Origin: Actinomycetota bacterium
GTDB lineage: Bacteria > Actinomycetota > CADDZG01 > JAHWKV01
Direction of reading: 5' to 3'
NCBI GenBank assembly: GCA_030447305.1
Contig: JAUJPC010000004.1
Span: 1-64,000 of the forward strand
Length of the DNA: 64,000 bases
Made by a program: the position numbers and the translations under genes. Under the pieces are notes generated by a model. It was not told the origin of the DNA, searched no databases, and saw nothing but the letters and a program-made list of their open reading frames with translations. Below, piece by piece: positions 56,080 to 64,000 of the stretch (its first letter is position 1; each line of letters begins with the position of its first letter).

Positions 56080-57372
56080 TTACTCGAGCTTAGGCGGATC
56101 GGAATTCTGGGCGTCGACGATCGCGTCTATCACGTATCCCAGATTCATTCGATCCCCGTCCCATCCGGAACAGAGGCCGTAGGGTTCGACGGTCACCGAT
56201 CGGGCGTTCTCCGACTCCACTGTGCCGGTGTGGCTACTTCGCGCGGTGGGGTTTGGAGGCACCCGGGATCCGTCCGGACGGTAGAAATCGAAGTCTTCGC
56301 CGTCCGGCACGACGTTGTAGCCCCCTTCGTGGACCAGCCCATGATGGAAATGGCACAGATGGAGCACATTGCTGATACAGGTCTCGCCGCCCCTCATCCA
56401 GTGATGAACGTGATGACCCTTTAGGTACCGATGCCTCGTGCAGCCGGGAAACCGACACCCTTTGTCCCGGGCCTGGAGAGCGCGGCGCAACCCGATAGGG
56501 ATTGACCGGGTCCGCCGGCCGATGGAGAGCGGATTGCCTTCACCGTCCTGGATGAGGGGCACGAGAGCGGCGTCGCACGTGAGCCGGAGGGCGGTTGACG
56601 GGGCCAGAGCCACACCGTTCTCCAGGTGGCAATCCTCTCCACCTCCCTTGGTCAGAGCGTCGAAGTCGAAGTGCACGACCACCTCCGGCAGGGTGGCGGT
56701 GGGTTGGTCCTGAGTCTCGGCGGCCAGGTACTCCCGCGCCATCTGGGCGAGGGCGTCGGCCTGGCGGGCACCGTGGTGCTCGAGTACATTACCCGGCGGG
56801 TCCTCCCTGGTCGCATGCGGACGTGGCGGCGCCGGCATCGTCTCCATCGCCCGGCGGAGTGCCGTTTCGACCACCGCCCCATCTTCGGGGCACAGGCGCC
56901 CGCGAATGATGAAGAACCCGTCTTCGTCAAACCAGGTGGTCAAGCTTCTTCCCTCGCTGCGGGCCCGGGTATCTGCCTCGGACTCCAGGAACGAACGGTA
57001 GGTGCCGACCACTCGAGCGAGCTGGCCGACGCTGGAGGAGCGTGCGATGTGGAGCAACACCCGTTCGGTGTCCGGAGTGGCGACCCTGGCGAGCATCTTC
57101 ACCTGCGAGTACGACAACCTTCCGTGGGAGAAGTCATCGGTGATCCGCGGCAGAGCCTTCAGCGCCCCAGCCACCTTTACGTACTCGGTTGCAGTCCTGA
57201 TGTGGAGGCTGCACCGCCAGCTCAGCCAGGAGGCGACCGAGTAGAAGTCTTTCATCTCACCACTGCCGTCGAGATCAGCGATTGCCAAAAGCCATTGGCA
57301 CTGCGCGGCTGCAATCTGACCGGCCGCATTGACCAGTGCATCTTCTGCCCGGCTCAAACCCTGAGAACGCAA
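56080..57372 (-). CDS. DUF222 / 13E12-repeat protein with HNH nuclease domain
   Basis: 430 residues. The N-terminal DUF222 part (1-300) has AAGQIAAAQCQWLLAIADLDGSG, SVASWLSWRCSLHIRTATEYVKVAGALKALP and FSHGRLSYSQVKMLARVATP. The C-terminal HNH has CRFPGCTRHRYLKGHHVHHW, ETCISNVLHLCHFHHGLVHEGGY, with paired Cys and the catalytic His, Asn and His. Such genes are multicopy in actinobacteria and their role is unclear. Start TTG 57372 is tentative; TTG 57357 is close by. It interrupts the nusB-pyrR order, which suggests insertion. Confidence 0.88.
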   Translation of the reverse strand: MRSQGLSRAEDALVNAAGQIAAAQCQWLLAIADLDGSGEMKDFYSVASWLSWRCSLHIRTATEYVKVAGALKALPRITDDFSHGRLSYSQVKMLARVATPDTERVLLHIARSSSVGQLARVVGTYRSFLESEADTRARSEGRSLTTWFDEDGFFIIRGRLCPEDGAVVETALRRAMETMPAPPRPHATREDPPGNVLEHHGARQADALAQMAREYLAAETQDQPTATLPEVVVHFDFDALTKGGGEDCHLENGVALAPSTALRLTCDAALVPLIQDGEGNPLSIGRRTRSIPIGLRRALQARDKGCRFPGCTRHRYLKGHHVHHWMRGGETCISNVLHLCHFHHGLVHEGGYNVVPDGEDFDFYRPDGSRVPPNPTARSSHTGTVESENARSVTVEPYGLCSGWDGDRMNLGYVIDAIVDAQNSDPPKLE

Positions 57373-57465
57373 GTAACCTGGACTGTCGAACCTGGTGTTC
57401 GATTACATCGCGTCGGGGTGACCGTTCCGGCAGAAATGGGCCCGGTGGGCCGAAAAGTTTGCCGG

Positions 57466-57846
57466 CTAAAGATCCCTGTCCGGAAGCTTGTCCCTGCGGG
57501 GACGTTCCACCTTGGGCTGGCGGTCGGAGAAGAAGTAGCTCAGCACCAACGTCAACATCGGGACCGCCAGAGCCACCACAAGCAGCTGGATCAACCCTCT
57601 GATGGACTCGAACCGTTGCTGGCGAAGCTGCTGGTAGGTTTCCACGGCATTCTCGTTGCCGACGACGGCTCCCAGCTCCTCCACAGTGGGCGAGGTTGGC
57701 TCCCCGTCGTCGAGGCCGACGAACAGCAGCACCCCGATGAGAATCAGGATACCCACCGCCACGCCGATGCTGATCATCACCAGCAGGTGCCCGGTCACCA
57801 TGGAATCGCCGCGGGGTTTGCGCTCTCGGGTTGTCACCATGGGCAC
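57466..57846 (-). CDS. Small protein with two membrane helices, unknown
   Basis: About 126 residues. Helices are near 20-45 (LLVMISIGVAVGILILIGVLLFVGL) and 86-108 (LIQLLVVALAVPMLTLVLSYFF). Between them is an acidic exposed loop with VEELGAVVGNENAVETYQQL, then RQQRFESIRG. The tail is Arg/Lys-rich. The start is GTG 57846 or ATG 57840; neither has a good ribosome-binding site. It lies 87 bp after nusB on the same strand. Nothing similar comes to mind. Confidence 0.7.
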   Translation of the reverse strand: MPMVTTRERKPRGDSMVTGHLLVMISIGVAVGILILIGVLLFVGLDDGEPTSPTVEELGAVVGNENAVETYQQLRQQRFESIRGLIQLLVVALAVPMLTLVLSYFFSDRQPKVERPRRDKLPDRDL

Positions 57847-57933
57847 GCAGTCACGATCATCCGGACAGCCACTCCTTCAGCTGGGGATTGCTAATTGTTC
57901 GGTCCTAAGTCCGGCATGTTATCAAAACAGCGT

Positions 57934-58335
57934 TTAAGCTCCCCGGCTCGACAGCTCAGCCGAAACCGATCCCAAAAGCCCGTTCACGAACCGGCTCGAG
58001 TCCTCCGTGGAGTAGATTTTCGCCAGCTCCACAGCCTCATTGATCGCGACGGGACCCGGGATGTCCTCCAGATGCAGCATCTCGAAAAGGGCCATCCTCA
58101 GCAGGTTCCGGTCGATCACCGGCATCCTCTCGATAGACCAGTCCTTGGCATGCCTGGATATCAGTTCATCGAGCTCAGGACCATTCTCGACGACTCCCCG
58201 CACGAGCTGAGAGGCGAAGGGGTATCCGGGGTTCGTGGAGTAGCGCTGCAGGATCTCTCCGGTTGGGAGGCTTCTCATCTCGTGCTCGTAAAGCACATCC
58301 AGCGCAAGCTTGCGAGAACCTCTTCTGTGCGCCAA
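57934..58335 (-). CDS. nusB: Transcription antitermination factor NusB
   Basis: 133 residues, all helical. RGSRKLALDVLYEHEMR, VRGVVENGPELDELI, WSIERMPVIDRNLLRMALFEML and PVAINEAVELAKIYSTEDSSRFVNGLLG are family blocks. With NusE it binds boxA in rRNA leaders; the window's own boxA-like site is at 550-570. The start is TTG 58335, 18 nt after the efp stop. The efp-nusB pair is conserved. Confidence 0.95.
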   Translation of the reverse strand: MAHRRGSRKLALDVLYEHEMRSLPTGEILQRYSTNPGYPFASQLVRGVVENGPELDELISRHAKDWSIERMPVIDRNLLRMALFEMLHLEDIPGPVAINEAVELAKIYSTEDSSRFVNGLLGSVSAELSSRGA

Positions 58336-58353
58336 CTCAGCCGTTGACCGGCA

Positions 58354-58914
58354 TTACTTGACCCGCGTTACGTACTGGCCGGTCCGGGTGTCGATCCGGA
58401 TCTTCTCCCCCTGCTGGAGGAAGAGCGGCACCATGACGGTGGCTCCTGTCTCGACGGTGGCAGGCTTGTTGCCGGCGGAGCTGCGGTCGCCCTGAAGACC
58501 GGGGTCGGTCTGTGTGACCACGAGCTCCACCGTCGGCGGGAGCTCGACGCCCGTGGGAGTTCCCTGATACAGCTGCACGGTCACCACCTGCTCCTCTTTG
58601 AGGTAGCCCGCCAGGTCCCCCAGGAAGTCCCGGTCGATGGTGATCTGCTCGTACGTCTCGTTATCCATGAAAACGTAGCCGGACTCGTCCGAGTACAGGT
58701 ACTGCATCTCACGCTTGTCCAGGCGGGCCAGGGTCACCTTCTCGTCGGCACGGAAGGTCCTGTCGACCACTGCGCCGTTTCGAATGCTCTTCAGCTTCGT
58801 CCGCACCATCGCGCCGCCCTTGCCCGGCTTGTGGTGTTCGTATTTGACGATGTTGTAGAGCTCGCCGTCCAGGTCAAGCGTCTGGCCCGGCCGCATGTCG
58901 TTGGTCGAAATCAT
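58354..58914 (-). CDS. efp: Elongation factor P
   Basis: Helps ribosomes through polyproline stretches; 186 residues in three OB/KOW domains. The loop that enters the ribosome is HHKPGKGGAMVRTKL, with the tip lysine at about 32. No EpmA/EarP-type modification gene is seen. The C-terminal GDRSSAGNKPATVETGATVMVP is the EFP signature. It begins 26 nt after pepQ. Confidence 0.96.
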   Translation of the reverse strand: MISTNDMRPGQTLDLDGELYNIVKYEHHKPGKGGAMVRTKLKSIRNGAVVDRTFRADEKVTLARLDKREMQYLYSDESGYVFMDNETYEQITIDRDFLGDLAGYLKEEQVVTVQLYQGTPTGVELPPTVELVVTQTDPGLQGDRSSAGNKPATVETGATVMVPLFLQQGEKIRIDTRTGQYVTRVK

Positions 58915-58940
58915 CTAAATCCCTTTTTCTCACCGGCTGT

Positions 58941-60050
58941 CTAGAGAACTATAAGGTCCTTGGGCGCGGTCGACAGTACCTCCAGGCCTGTCTCCGTGAC
59001 CACTGCCAGATCCTCCACCCGAACCCCACCCCAGCCCTCGAAATATGCGCCGGGTTCGATGGTGATCACGTAACCGGGGTCCAGCTGTTCGGTAAATCCG
59101 GTCTTGAGGCTGGGCGCCTCGTGGATCTCCAGGCCTACGCCATGACCGAGCCCGTGCATGAACGCCTCGGGATAGCCGGCCTTGGTGATCACCCGCCGGG
59201 CAACCGCGTCAACGTCACCGCACACAACGCCGGGTCCCGCGGCCTCGATACCGGCAACCTCCGCTTGGAGCACAGTTTCGTAGACCTCACGATGGCGATC
59301 GTCAACCGGACCCACCACGACCGTCCTCGTCATGTCGGAACAGTAGCCGTCGGCCACACACCCGAAGTCGAACAGAAGGTAATGACCCTTTTCGACCTGG
59401 CGGTCGGTTGGGCGGGCATGCGGGAGCGCACTCCGCTCGGCTGCGGCGACTATGGGATCAAAGGAAACCCCTTCCGACCCCATCGACCGAAGATGGAACT
59501 CAAGGTCCAGCGCCAGCTCGCGCTCGGTCATGCCCGGCTTCACCCGGTCGAGGATGTATTCAAATCCGGCGTCGCCCATCTGTGCGGCGGCCCGTATGGC
59601 TGCGATCTCTTCGGCATCCTTGATCTTACGCAGCTCCTCCACCCACCCCTGGGTGGCGACCAGCTCTGCTCCCTCGAAGTACGTCATCACCTTGTCCAGG
59701 CCGGGCGGTGGCTCCCACGCGGCCCCTCTGCTGGACACCGTGACGTGGGTGCCTTCGTAACCCACCCGGGCAAGCTTGAGGTCGTTGGTCAGGGAGTTCA
59801 GTTGACCGACCACCTCCGCGTGGTTTCGGGCGATGTAGATCTCGCCGCTTTTGACCATCTGCGACGCCTGGGTGGCGTAGCGACCGTCCGTGTAGAACCA
59901 GGTGGCATTCCGGGTGAGGAACAAGTAACCGTTGGTGCCCGCGAAGCCGGTCAGGTAGCGAACATTGGTCAGGTTGGTGATCAGCAGAGCGTCCAACCCC
60001 TCCGCCTCCATGCGGCCGCCAAGGTTCTGCTGACGTTCAGCTACTCCCAG
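58941..60050 (-). CDS. pepQ: Xaa-Pro dipeptidase/aminopeptidase (M24 family)
   Basis: Creatinase-like N-terminal domain ([20 protein letters not shown]) and a pita-bread catalytic domain with metal ligands: [18 protein letters not shown] (two Asp), [14 protein letters not shown] (His), [19 protein letters not shown] (two Glu). No ATG/GTG/TTG sits at the homologous N-terminus. CTG 60050 is 7 nt after AAGGGGG (60064-60058) and is my choice; TTG 60104 (no ribosome-binding site) and GTA 60044 are alternatives. It is followed by efp and nusB, as in mycobacteria. Confidence 0.9.
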   Translation of the reverse strand: MGVAERQQNLGGRMEAEGLDALLITNLTNVRYLTGFAGTNGYLFLTRNATWFYTDGRYATQASQMVKSGEIYIARNHAEVVGQLNSLTNDLKLARVGYEGTHVTVSSRGAAWEPPPGLDKVMTYFEGAELVATQGWVEELRKIKDAEEIAAIRAAAQMGDAGFEYILDRVKPGMTERELALDLEFHLRSMGSEGVSFDPIVAAAERSALPHARPTDRQVEKGHYLLFDFGCVADGYCSDMTRTVVVGPVDDRHREVYETVLQAEVAGIEAAGPGVVCGDVDAVARRVITKAGYPEAFMHGLGHGVGLEIHEAPSLKTGFTEQLDPGYVITIEPGAYFEGWGGVRVEDLAVVTETGLEVLSTAPKDLIVL

Positions 60051-60224
60051 AACTTCACCCCCTTGAGTTCGCCATAGAGTGTTGCATTCCCCACAAAAGC
60101 CCAAATGAAAAACTCAAATGATCGTTCTGCCTTGCGCCCAATTGAACCCACTGGCAGTTACTTTGTGTCGCCACTCAGCGTGAGGGGTAGATACAAAACC
60201 ATCAACTAACAAAGGGCTATGACC

Positions 60225-60257
60225 ATGAACAAGCAAAGAGCCGAGGTGATCTATTGA
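60225..60257 (+). CDS. Possible 10-residue leader peptide before the DJ-1/PfpI gene
   Basis: ATG 60225 has AAGGG eight nt upstream and encodes MNKQRAEVIY. Its TGA (60255-60257) overlaps the ATG of the downstream gene (TGATG). The ribosome-binding site of the downstream gene (GAGGTG, 60243-60248) lies in the leader. This layout suits translational coupling. The upstream region (60105-60218) is AT-richer than its surroundings and holds a TAGATA at 60188-60193 as a possible -10. Confidence 0.35.
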   Translation: MNKQRAEVIY

Positions 60258-60775
60258 TGGCACGCGTCGCCTTCATCATGGACAACATGTTCGAAGACTC
60301 TGAATACGAGGTCCCCGCAGATCGGGTCCGAGAGGCAGGACACGAGCCGGTGGTGGTGGGGCTCGAGGCAGGCAAGAAGCTGACCGGCCTGAAGGGAAAG
60401 ACGGTTCACACCGATAAGGCGATCCAGGAGGTCGTCCCCGATGAGTTTGACGCGGTTGTGATCCCGGGCGGCTACTCTCCCGACAAGCTCCGGAGCAGTC
60501 CGGAGATGGTGGATCTACTCCGCGCCGCGTACGGGGCCGGCAAGCCGGTGGCCGCCGTATGCCACGCGCCCTGGTTGCTGGCCGAAGCAGGACTCACAAA
60601 GGCACATACCGTAACTTCCTGGCCCTCCATCCGGACGGACCTGGTGAATGCCGGAGCCGAATGGGTCGACGAAGAGGTGGTGGAGCACGGCAACCTGATC
60701 ACCTCCCGGAACCCCGACGACCTGGAGGCCTTCAGCAAGGCGGTACTCTCTCAGTTGGAGGGTCGAAACAACTGA
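60257..60775 (+). CDS. DJ-1/PfpI family protein (general stress / deglycase-like)
   Basis: A 172-residue class I glutamine-amidotransferase-like protein. FEDSEYEVPADRVREAGHE includes the conserved acidic residue, VIPGGYSPDKLRSSPEMV the core, and Cys102-His103 lie in AAVCHAPWLLAEAG. SWPSIRTDLVNAGAEWVDEEVV is typical of the PfpI/YhbO branch, which protects against carbonyl and oxidative stress. The start is ATG 60257 behind GAGGTG. It is on the opposite strand, between aroQ and pepQ. Confidence 0.93.
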   Translation: MARVAFIMDNMFEDSEYEVPADRVREAGHEPVVVGLEAGKKLTGLKGKTVHTDKAIQEVVPDEFDAVVIPGGYSPDKLRSSPEMVDLLRAAYGAGKPVAAVCHAPWLLAEAGLTKAHTVTSWPSIRTDLVNAGAEWVDEEVVEHGNLITSRNPDDLEAFSKAVLSQLEGRNN

Positions 60776-60790
60776 CGGCGGGGGGCCGGC

Positions 60791-61237
60791 CTACGCCTCG
60801 CTACGGTCTCTCAAAATGCGCGCCAGCGCCTCGATCGCGCCGACATAGCCCCAGATTCCGAGACCCGAGATCACACCCACCACCACCGCGGAGATCACCG
60901 ACTTCGCTCGGAACTCCTCACGGGCGTGGATGTTCGATATATGCACCTCAATCACCGGCACATCACAGGCGGCGATGGCGTCCCGCAGCGCAAGCGAGTA
61001 GTGCCCTAAGGCCGCCGGATTCAGGACGACCCCGGAGGCCGCCGTTCGGGCCTCCTGCAGCCAGTCGACCAGCTGCCCCTCGTCGTTGCTCTGGCGGAAT
61101 TCGATCTCCAGCCCGAGCTCCGCCGCTCGCCCCTCACAGATTGTTTGGACGTCCTCCAACGTGGCGAGGCCGTAGATGTCCGGCTCCCGCTGTCCAAGCA
61201 GGTTCAGATTCGGTCCGTTCAAAACGAAGATCGTCAT
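60791..61237 (-). CDS. aroQ: 3-dehydroquinate dehydratase, type II
   Basis: Third shikimate step, 148 residues. [20 protein letters not shown] includes the active-site loop Arg and Tyr, [17 protein letters not shown] the Asn, [27 protein letters not shown] the His. I start at ATG 61237 ([10 protein letters not shown]), overlapping the aroB stop by 4 nt. Confidence 0.96.
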   Translation of the reverse strand: MTIFVLNGPNLNLLGQREPDIYGLATLEDVQTICEGRAAELGLEIEFRQSNDEGQLVDWLQEARTAASGVVLNPAALGHYSLALRDAIAACDVPVIEVHISNIHAREEFRAKSVISAVVVGVISGLGIWGYVGAIEALARILRDRSEA

Positions 61238-62328
61238 GGTGTCCCCCTCATCGGCGAGGACAGCTGGACCGCGGGCAGCGCCTCCTCGATGTGCGTCGTC
61301 GTTACGTCGGAGCGAACCACCGGATTCTGGAGACCCTGAAGCAGCACCCAACGTTGGGTGTCCTGAAACTTCTTGTCGATCAACCAGGCGCCGACGACCT
61401 CTTTAGGGTCGAACTGGCCCTGTACCGGCAGCCCCACCCGGTCCAGGGTCCTGCGGTGAACCTCCACTCCCTCCTCGTCCAGCAGGCCCATCACCCTGGC
61501 AAGATTGGCAGCGAACATCATCCCCAGTGAGATGGCCTCACCATGCAGCCAAAGCTCGTATTCCCCGGCCGCCTCGAGCGCATGGCCGAAGGTGTGTCCG
61601 TAATTCAAGATGATTCTGGCGGAGTTGTCGGTTTCGTCCTGCGCCACCACCCTGGCTTTGATATCGGCACAACGGCCGACGAGGTCCTCCATCACCGAGG
61701 GTTCGCTCGACTCGATTGCCTGCGTCTGGTTGTGGACGACGTCCAGGATCCCCGAGTCATAACAAAAGCCGTACTTCACGACCTCCGCCATACCGGAGCG
61801 GAGCTGGCGGGAGGGAAGGCTCTTCAGCACCGATACATCGCACAGCACCGCCGACGGCTGGTAGAAGGTCCCCGCCAGGTTCTTGCCCGCGGGGAGGTTC
61901 ACGCCGGTCTTGCCCCCGATGGCGGCGTCCACCTGGCCGAGCAGCGTGGTCGGGATGTGGATCAGCGACACGCCCCGCTGGTAGACGGAAGCGGCAAAGC
62001 CCCCAAGGTCGGAGGCCACTCCCCCGCCGAAGGTCACGATCACGTCATTGCGGCGGACCTTGAGCTCCGCCAGGCGGCTCAAGATCTCTCCCGCCTGGCT
62101 CCACGACTTGGCGGTCTCGGTGGACGGGACAAGGATTCGGTGAACTTCGCCCACGGAGGAGAGCGACCTGGACAGGCGGTCGCCGTAGCGCTCGTCGACC
62201 GCCTCGTCGGCAATCACCGCCACACTGCTCGGAGTGCCGGTAACGTACTCCGATGCGGAATCGACCAGCCCCTGTCCTACGTGGATCTCGTAGGAGCGGC
62301 GACCCAGATCCACCTTCAACGTCTTCAC
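61234..62328 (-). CDS. aroB: 3-dehydroquinate synthase
   Basis: Second shikimate step, NAD- and zinc-dependent, 364 residues. [51 protein letters not shown] and [11 protein letters not shown] are the signature blocks with metal ligands. The start is GTG 62328 (MKTLKVDLG), overlapping the aroK stop by 4 nt. Confidence 0.96.
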   Translation of the reverse strand: MKTLKVDLGRRSYEIHVGQGLVDSASEYVTGTPSSVAVIADEAVDERYGDRLSRSLSSVGEVHRILVPSTETAKSWSQAGEILSRLAELKVRRNDVIVTFGGGVASDLGGFAASVYQRGVSLIHIPTTLLGQVDAAIGGKTGVNLPAGKNLAGTFYQPSAVLCDVSVLKSLPSRQLRSGMAEVVKYGFCYDSGILDVVHNQTQAIESSEPSVMEDLVGRCADIKARVVAQDETDNSARIILNYGHTFGHALEAAGEYELWLHGEAISLGMMFAANLARVMGLLDEEGVEVHRRTLDRVGLPVQGQFDPKEVVGAWLIDKKFQDTQRWVLLQGLQNPVVRSDVTTTHIEEALPAVQLSSPMRGTP

Positions 62329-62975
62329 TGCCGGGGGGCGTCCCCCCGAAGCGAGAAGCCGAACCGCGGTCCGCATACTGCCTCCCAGACCTCTACCAGG
62401 GCATCCACCACATCCTCAAGCTTGCCGTCCGCATTCAGCTCGTAGTGCGCCGCCCGGCGGTACAGGTCCTGGCGGTCCTCGATAAGCTGGGCGATGCGGT
62501 TGCCCAGGGGGGTGCCTTCCAGCAGAGGGCGGCCCTCACCGGATCCCAGCCTCGCCGCGGCCACCGCCGCACTGGCCCGAAGGTAGATGACCTGTCCGGA
62601 GGAGCGGAGTGCCTCGACGTTGCGTGGATCCAGCACAACGCCGCCGCCGGTGGCGATGACCGCTCCCGGAACCGCGGCCGCTTCGACCACCGCCTCCGCC
62701 TCTTTGGCCCGGAAGGCCGTCTCCGATTCCTCCGAGAAGATATCGCTCACGCTCCGCCCGTCTCTTTCAACCACCAACGCGTCCGTGTCGATCAGGGGCC
62801 TTCCAAGGCGCTCCGCGAGGCGGCGTCCCACCTCGGTTTTGCCGGCGCCCATGGGGCCGATCAGAGCAATGGTGGGTAGGTTAATGCCTTCGGCATCCGG
62901 ATTACGGTTACTGATCCGGGGCGGGTTCGGCTTTGGTGCTCTTGCGGGTTTGCTCCTGCGGCGATCAGCGCCCAT
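62325..62975 (-). CDS. aroK: Shikimate kinase
   Basis: Phosphorylates shikimate, 216 residues. P-loop IGPMGAGKTEVGRRLAERL, the DTD motif in LIDTDALV, FRAKEAEAV, TGGGVVLDP and the lid GEGRPLLEG. About 30 residues rich in Arg and Pro precede the fold from ATG 62975; that start overlaps aroC by 11 nt. A shorter start is not visible in frame. Confidence 0.94.
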   Translation of the reverse strand: MGADRRRSKPARAPKPNPPRISNRNPDAEGINLPTIALIGPMGAGKTEVGRRLAERLGRPLIDTDALVVERDGRSVSDIFSEESETAFRAKEAEAVVEAAAVPGAVIATGGGVVLDPRNVEALRSSGQVIYLRASAAVAAARLGSGEGRPLLEGTPLGNRIAQLIEDRQDLYRRAAHYELNADGKLEDVVDALVEVWEAVCGPRFGFSLRGDAPRQ

Positions 62976-64000
62976 CGATTCGCTGCTGGTAGGCCGCCAT
63001 GGCCGCCTGGATATCGCCCAGGTGGTCGGACCCGAACTTCTCCAGGATCTCGCCGGCCAGCACCAGGGAGACCATCGACTCGCCGACCACTCCGGCTGCC
63101 GGAACCGCACAGGTGTCGGTGCGCTCCTTGAAGGCGGTGACCTGCTCCTTGGTCTTCACGTCGACCGTGCGAAGCGGCTTCTTCAATGTCGAAAGAGGCT
63201 TCATGGCCGCCCGCACCCGCAGCGTTCCGCCCATCGAAACCCCGCCCTCCGTCCCCCCGGCCCGGTCGGTGGTCCGGGTGAACTGCCCGTCGGTGTAGAA
63301 AATCTCGTCGTGCGCCTGGGATCCTCGTAGCGCGGCATTGCGGAACCCGTCGCCGATCTCCACGCCTTTTATGGCGTGGATCGACATGACCGCCTGCGCG
63401 AGCCGGGCATCGAGCTTGCGGTCCCACTGGACGTACGAGCCGAGGCCCACCGGGACCCCGTACGCCAGGACCTCGAAGATTCCACCCAGGGAGTCCTTGG
63501 CCTCGGTGGCCGCTTCGATCTCGGCGATCATCCGGGCCTCAGCCTCGGTGTCGAAGCAGCGAACCTGCGATGCGTCGATTGCCTCGAGGTCGTCGGGCGT
63601 CGGCCGGAGGTCGCTAGGAGCCTCGGCGGACCCGATTGAAACGACGTGCGAGATCACCTGGATGCCCACTTGGGACAGAAAGAGCTTCGCCAGGGCGCCG
63701 CCCCCGACCCGGGCTGCCGTCTCCCGGGCGCTGGAGCGCTCCAGGACGTTGCGGGCGTCCTCAAAGCCGTACTTCTGCATGCCGACCAGATCGGCGTGGC
63801 CGGGACGGGGCTCGGTAAGGACGTTGCCCGCCGGCGACCCTTCAGGTGACATCACCCGCTCCCACTTCGACCACTCCGAGTTGCGGATCACCAGCGCGAT
63901 GGGACTGGCGAGACTGAGGCCGAACCGCACACCGGAGAGCAGCTCAAGCTGGTCCTGCTCGATCTTCATGCGGGGACCCCGGCCGAATCCGAGCCGCCGC
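62965..64000 (-). CDS. aroC: Chorismate synthase (partial, N-terminus off the window)
   Basis: FMN-dependent final shikimate step. The visible part, read from the window edge, begins RRLGFGRGPRMKIEQD and includes the conserved GHADLVGMQKYGFEDARNVLERSSARETAARV, VRCFDTEAE, GGIFEVLAYGVPVGLGSYVQWDRKLDARL and RTTDRAGGTEGGVSMG. About 35-50 N-terminal residues are missing. It leads aroC-aroK-aroB-aroQ. Confidence 0.96.
   Translation of the reverse strand, partial: RRLGFGRGPRMKIEQDQLELLSGVRFGLSLASPIALVIRNSEWSKWERVMSPEGSPAGNVLTEPRPGHADLVGMQKYGFEDARNVLERSSARETAARVGGGALAKLFLSQVGIQVISHVVSIGSAEAPSDLRPTPDDLEAIDASQVRCFDTEAEARMIAEIEAATEAKDSLGGIFEVLAYGVPVGLGSYVQWDRKLDARLAQAVMSIHAIKGVEIGDGFRNAALRGSQAHDEIFYTDGQFTRTTDRAGGTEGGVSMGGTLRVRAAMKPLSTLKKPLRTVDVKTKEQVTAFKERTDTCAVPAAGVVGESMVSLVLAGEILEKFGSDHLGDIQAAMAAYQQRIDGR

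Overview
This is a high-GC window from what looks like a deep-branching member of the Actinomycetota. The gene order is the evidence: argCJBDFRGH with argR inside the operon, infC-rpmI-rplT-trmH-pheS-pheT, pyrRBC-carAB-pyrF next to gmk-rpoZ-coaBC-metK-priA-fmt, and aroCKBQ-pepQ-efp-nusB. From memory, the same blocks occur in Mycobacterium and Streptomyces. The pyr operon carries a class 1B PyrD with a PyrK subunit, and no mihF lies next to gmk. Both argue against a close relative of those genera. The 5' end of a 16S rRNA gene is present (1-361, minus strand) and would settle the placement. Nothing in the window looks like a prophage, insertion sequence, CRISPR array or tRNA.

Layout. 1-824: 16S 5' end and a long rrn leader (minus strand) with a good promoter, an internal intrinsic terminator and a possible 26-codon ORF. 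956-3511 (+): a MhqO/MhqD-like dioxygenase-hydrolase pair and a secreted serine protease. 3549-8339 (-): patB, tyrS, mpg, polX. 8445-11208 (+): a TetR/SDR pair and a secreted CAP-domain protein. 11267-19763 (-): the whole arginine operon, whose genes mostly overlap by 4 nt, behind two candidate ARG boxes. 19893-23849: a GT2 mannosyltransferase, a lipoprotein, a coiled-coil protein, terC and a tiny secreted protein. 24090-31573 (-): infC-rpmI-rplT-trmH-PAS kinase-pheS-pheT with hisG upstream. 31605-38043: sppA, the riboflavin operon with its FMN riboswitch, a broken CPBP-protease gene and a lytic transglycosylase lipoprotein. 38049-44723 (-): gmk-rpoZ-coaBC-metK-priA-def-fmt. 44867-45901 (+): an unknown membrane-anchored beta-domain protein. 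45922-55996 (-): the pyrimidine operon with a PyrR-type attenuator. 56080-60775: a DUF222/HNH protein, a small membrane protein, nusB, efp, pepQ and a DJ-1/PfpI protein. 60791-64000 (-): aroQ, aroB, aroK and a partial aroC.

The window is mainly core biosynthesis and translation, so novelty lies in fine structure rather than islands. The points most worth checking are: (i) infC seems to start at AUA with an ideal Shine-Dalgarno; (ii) fmt, another translation-initiation gene, has no canonical start where homology needs one (GTA at the def junction, probably a former GTG); (iii) an unlisted 37-codon, very basic gene with a perfect ribosome-binding site lies between carA and carB; (iv) an orphan PAS histidine kinase is translationally coupled to pheS; (v) several genes have a -10 box placed for leaderless transcription; (vi) the rrn leader contains a terminator and a start-codon/SD pair.

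Regulation readable from the sequence includes tandem ARG boxes, an FMN riboswitch, a PyrR attenuator, a TetR palindrome and a TATAAT promoter for metK. The single stretch over 300 bases without a sizeable gene is 362-955, described under the rrn leader entries.
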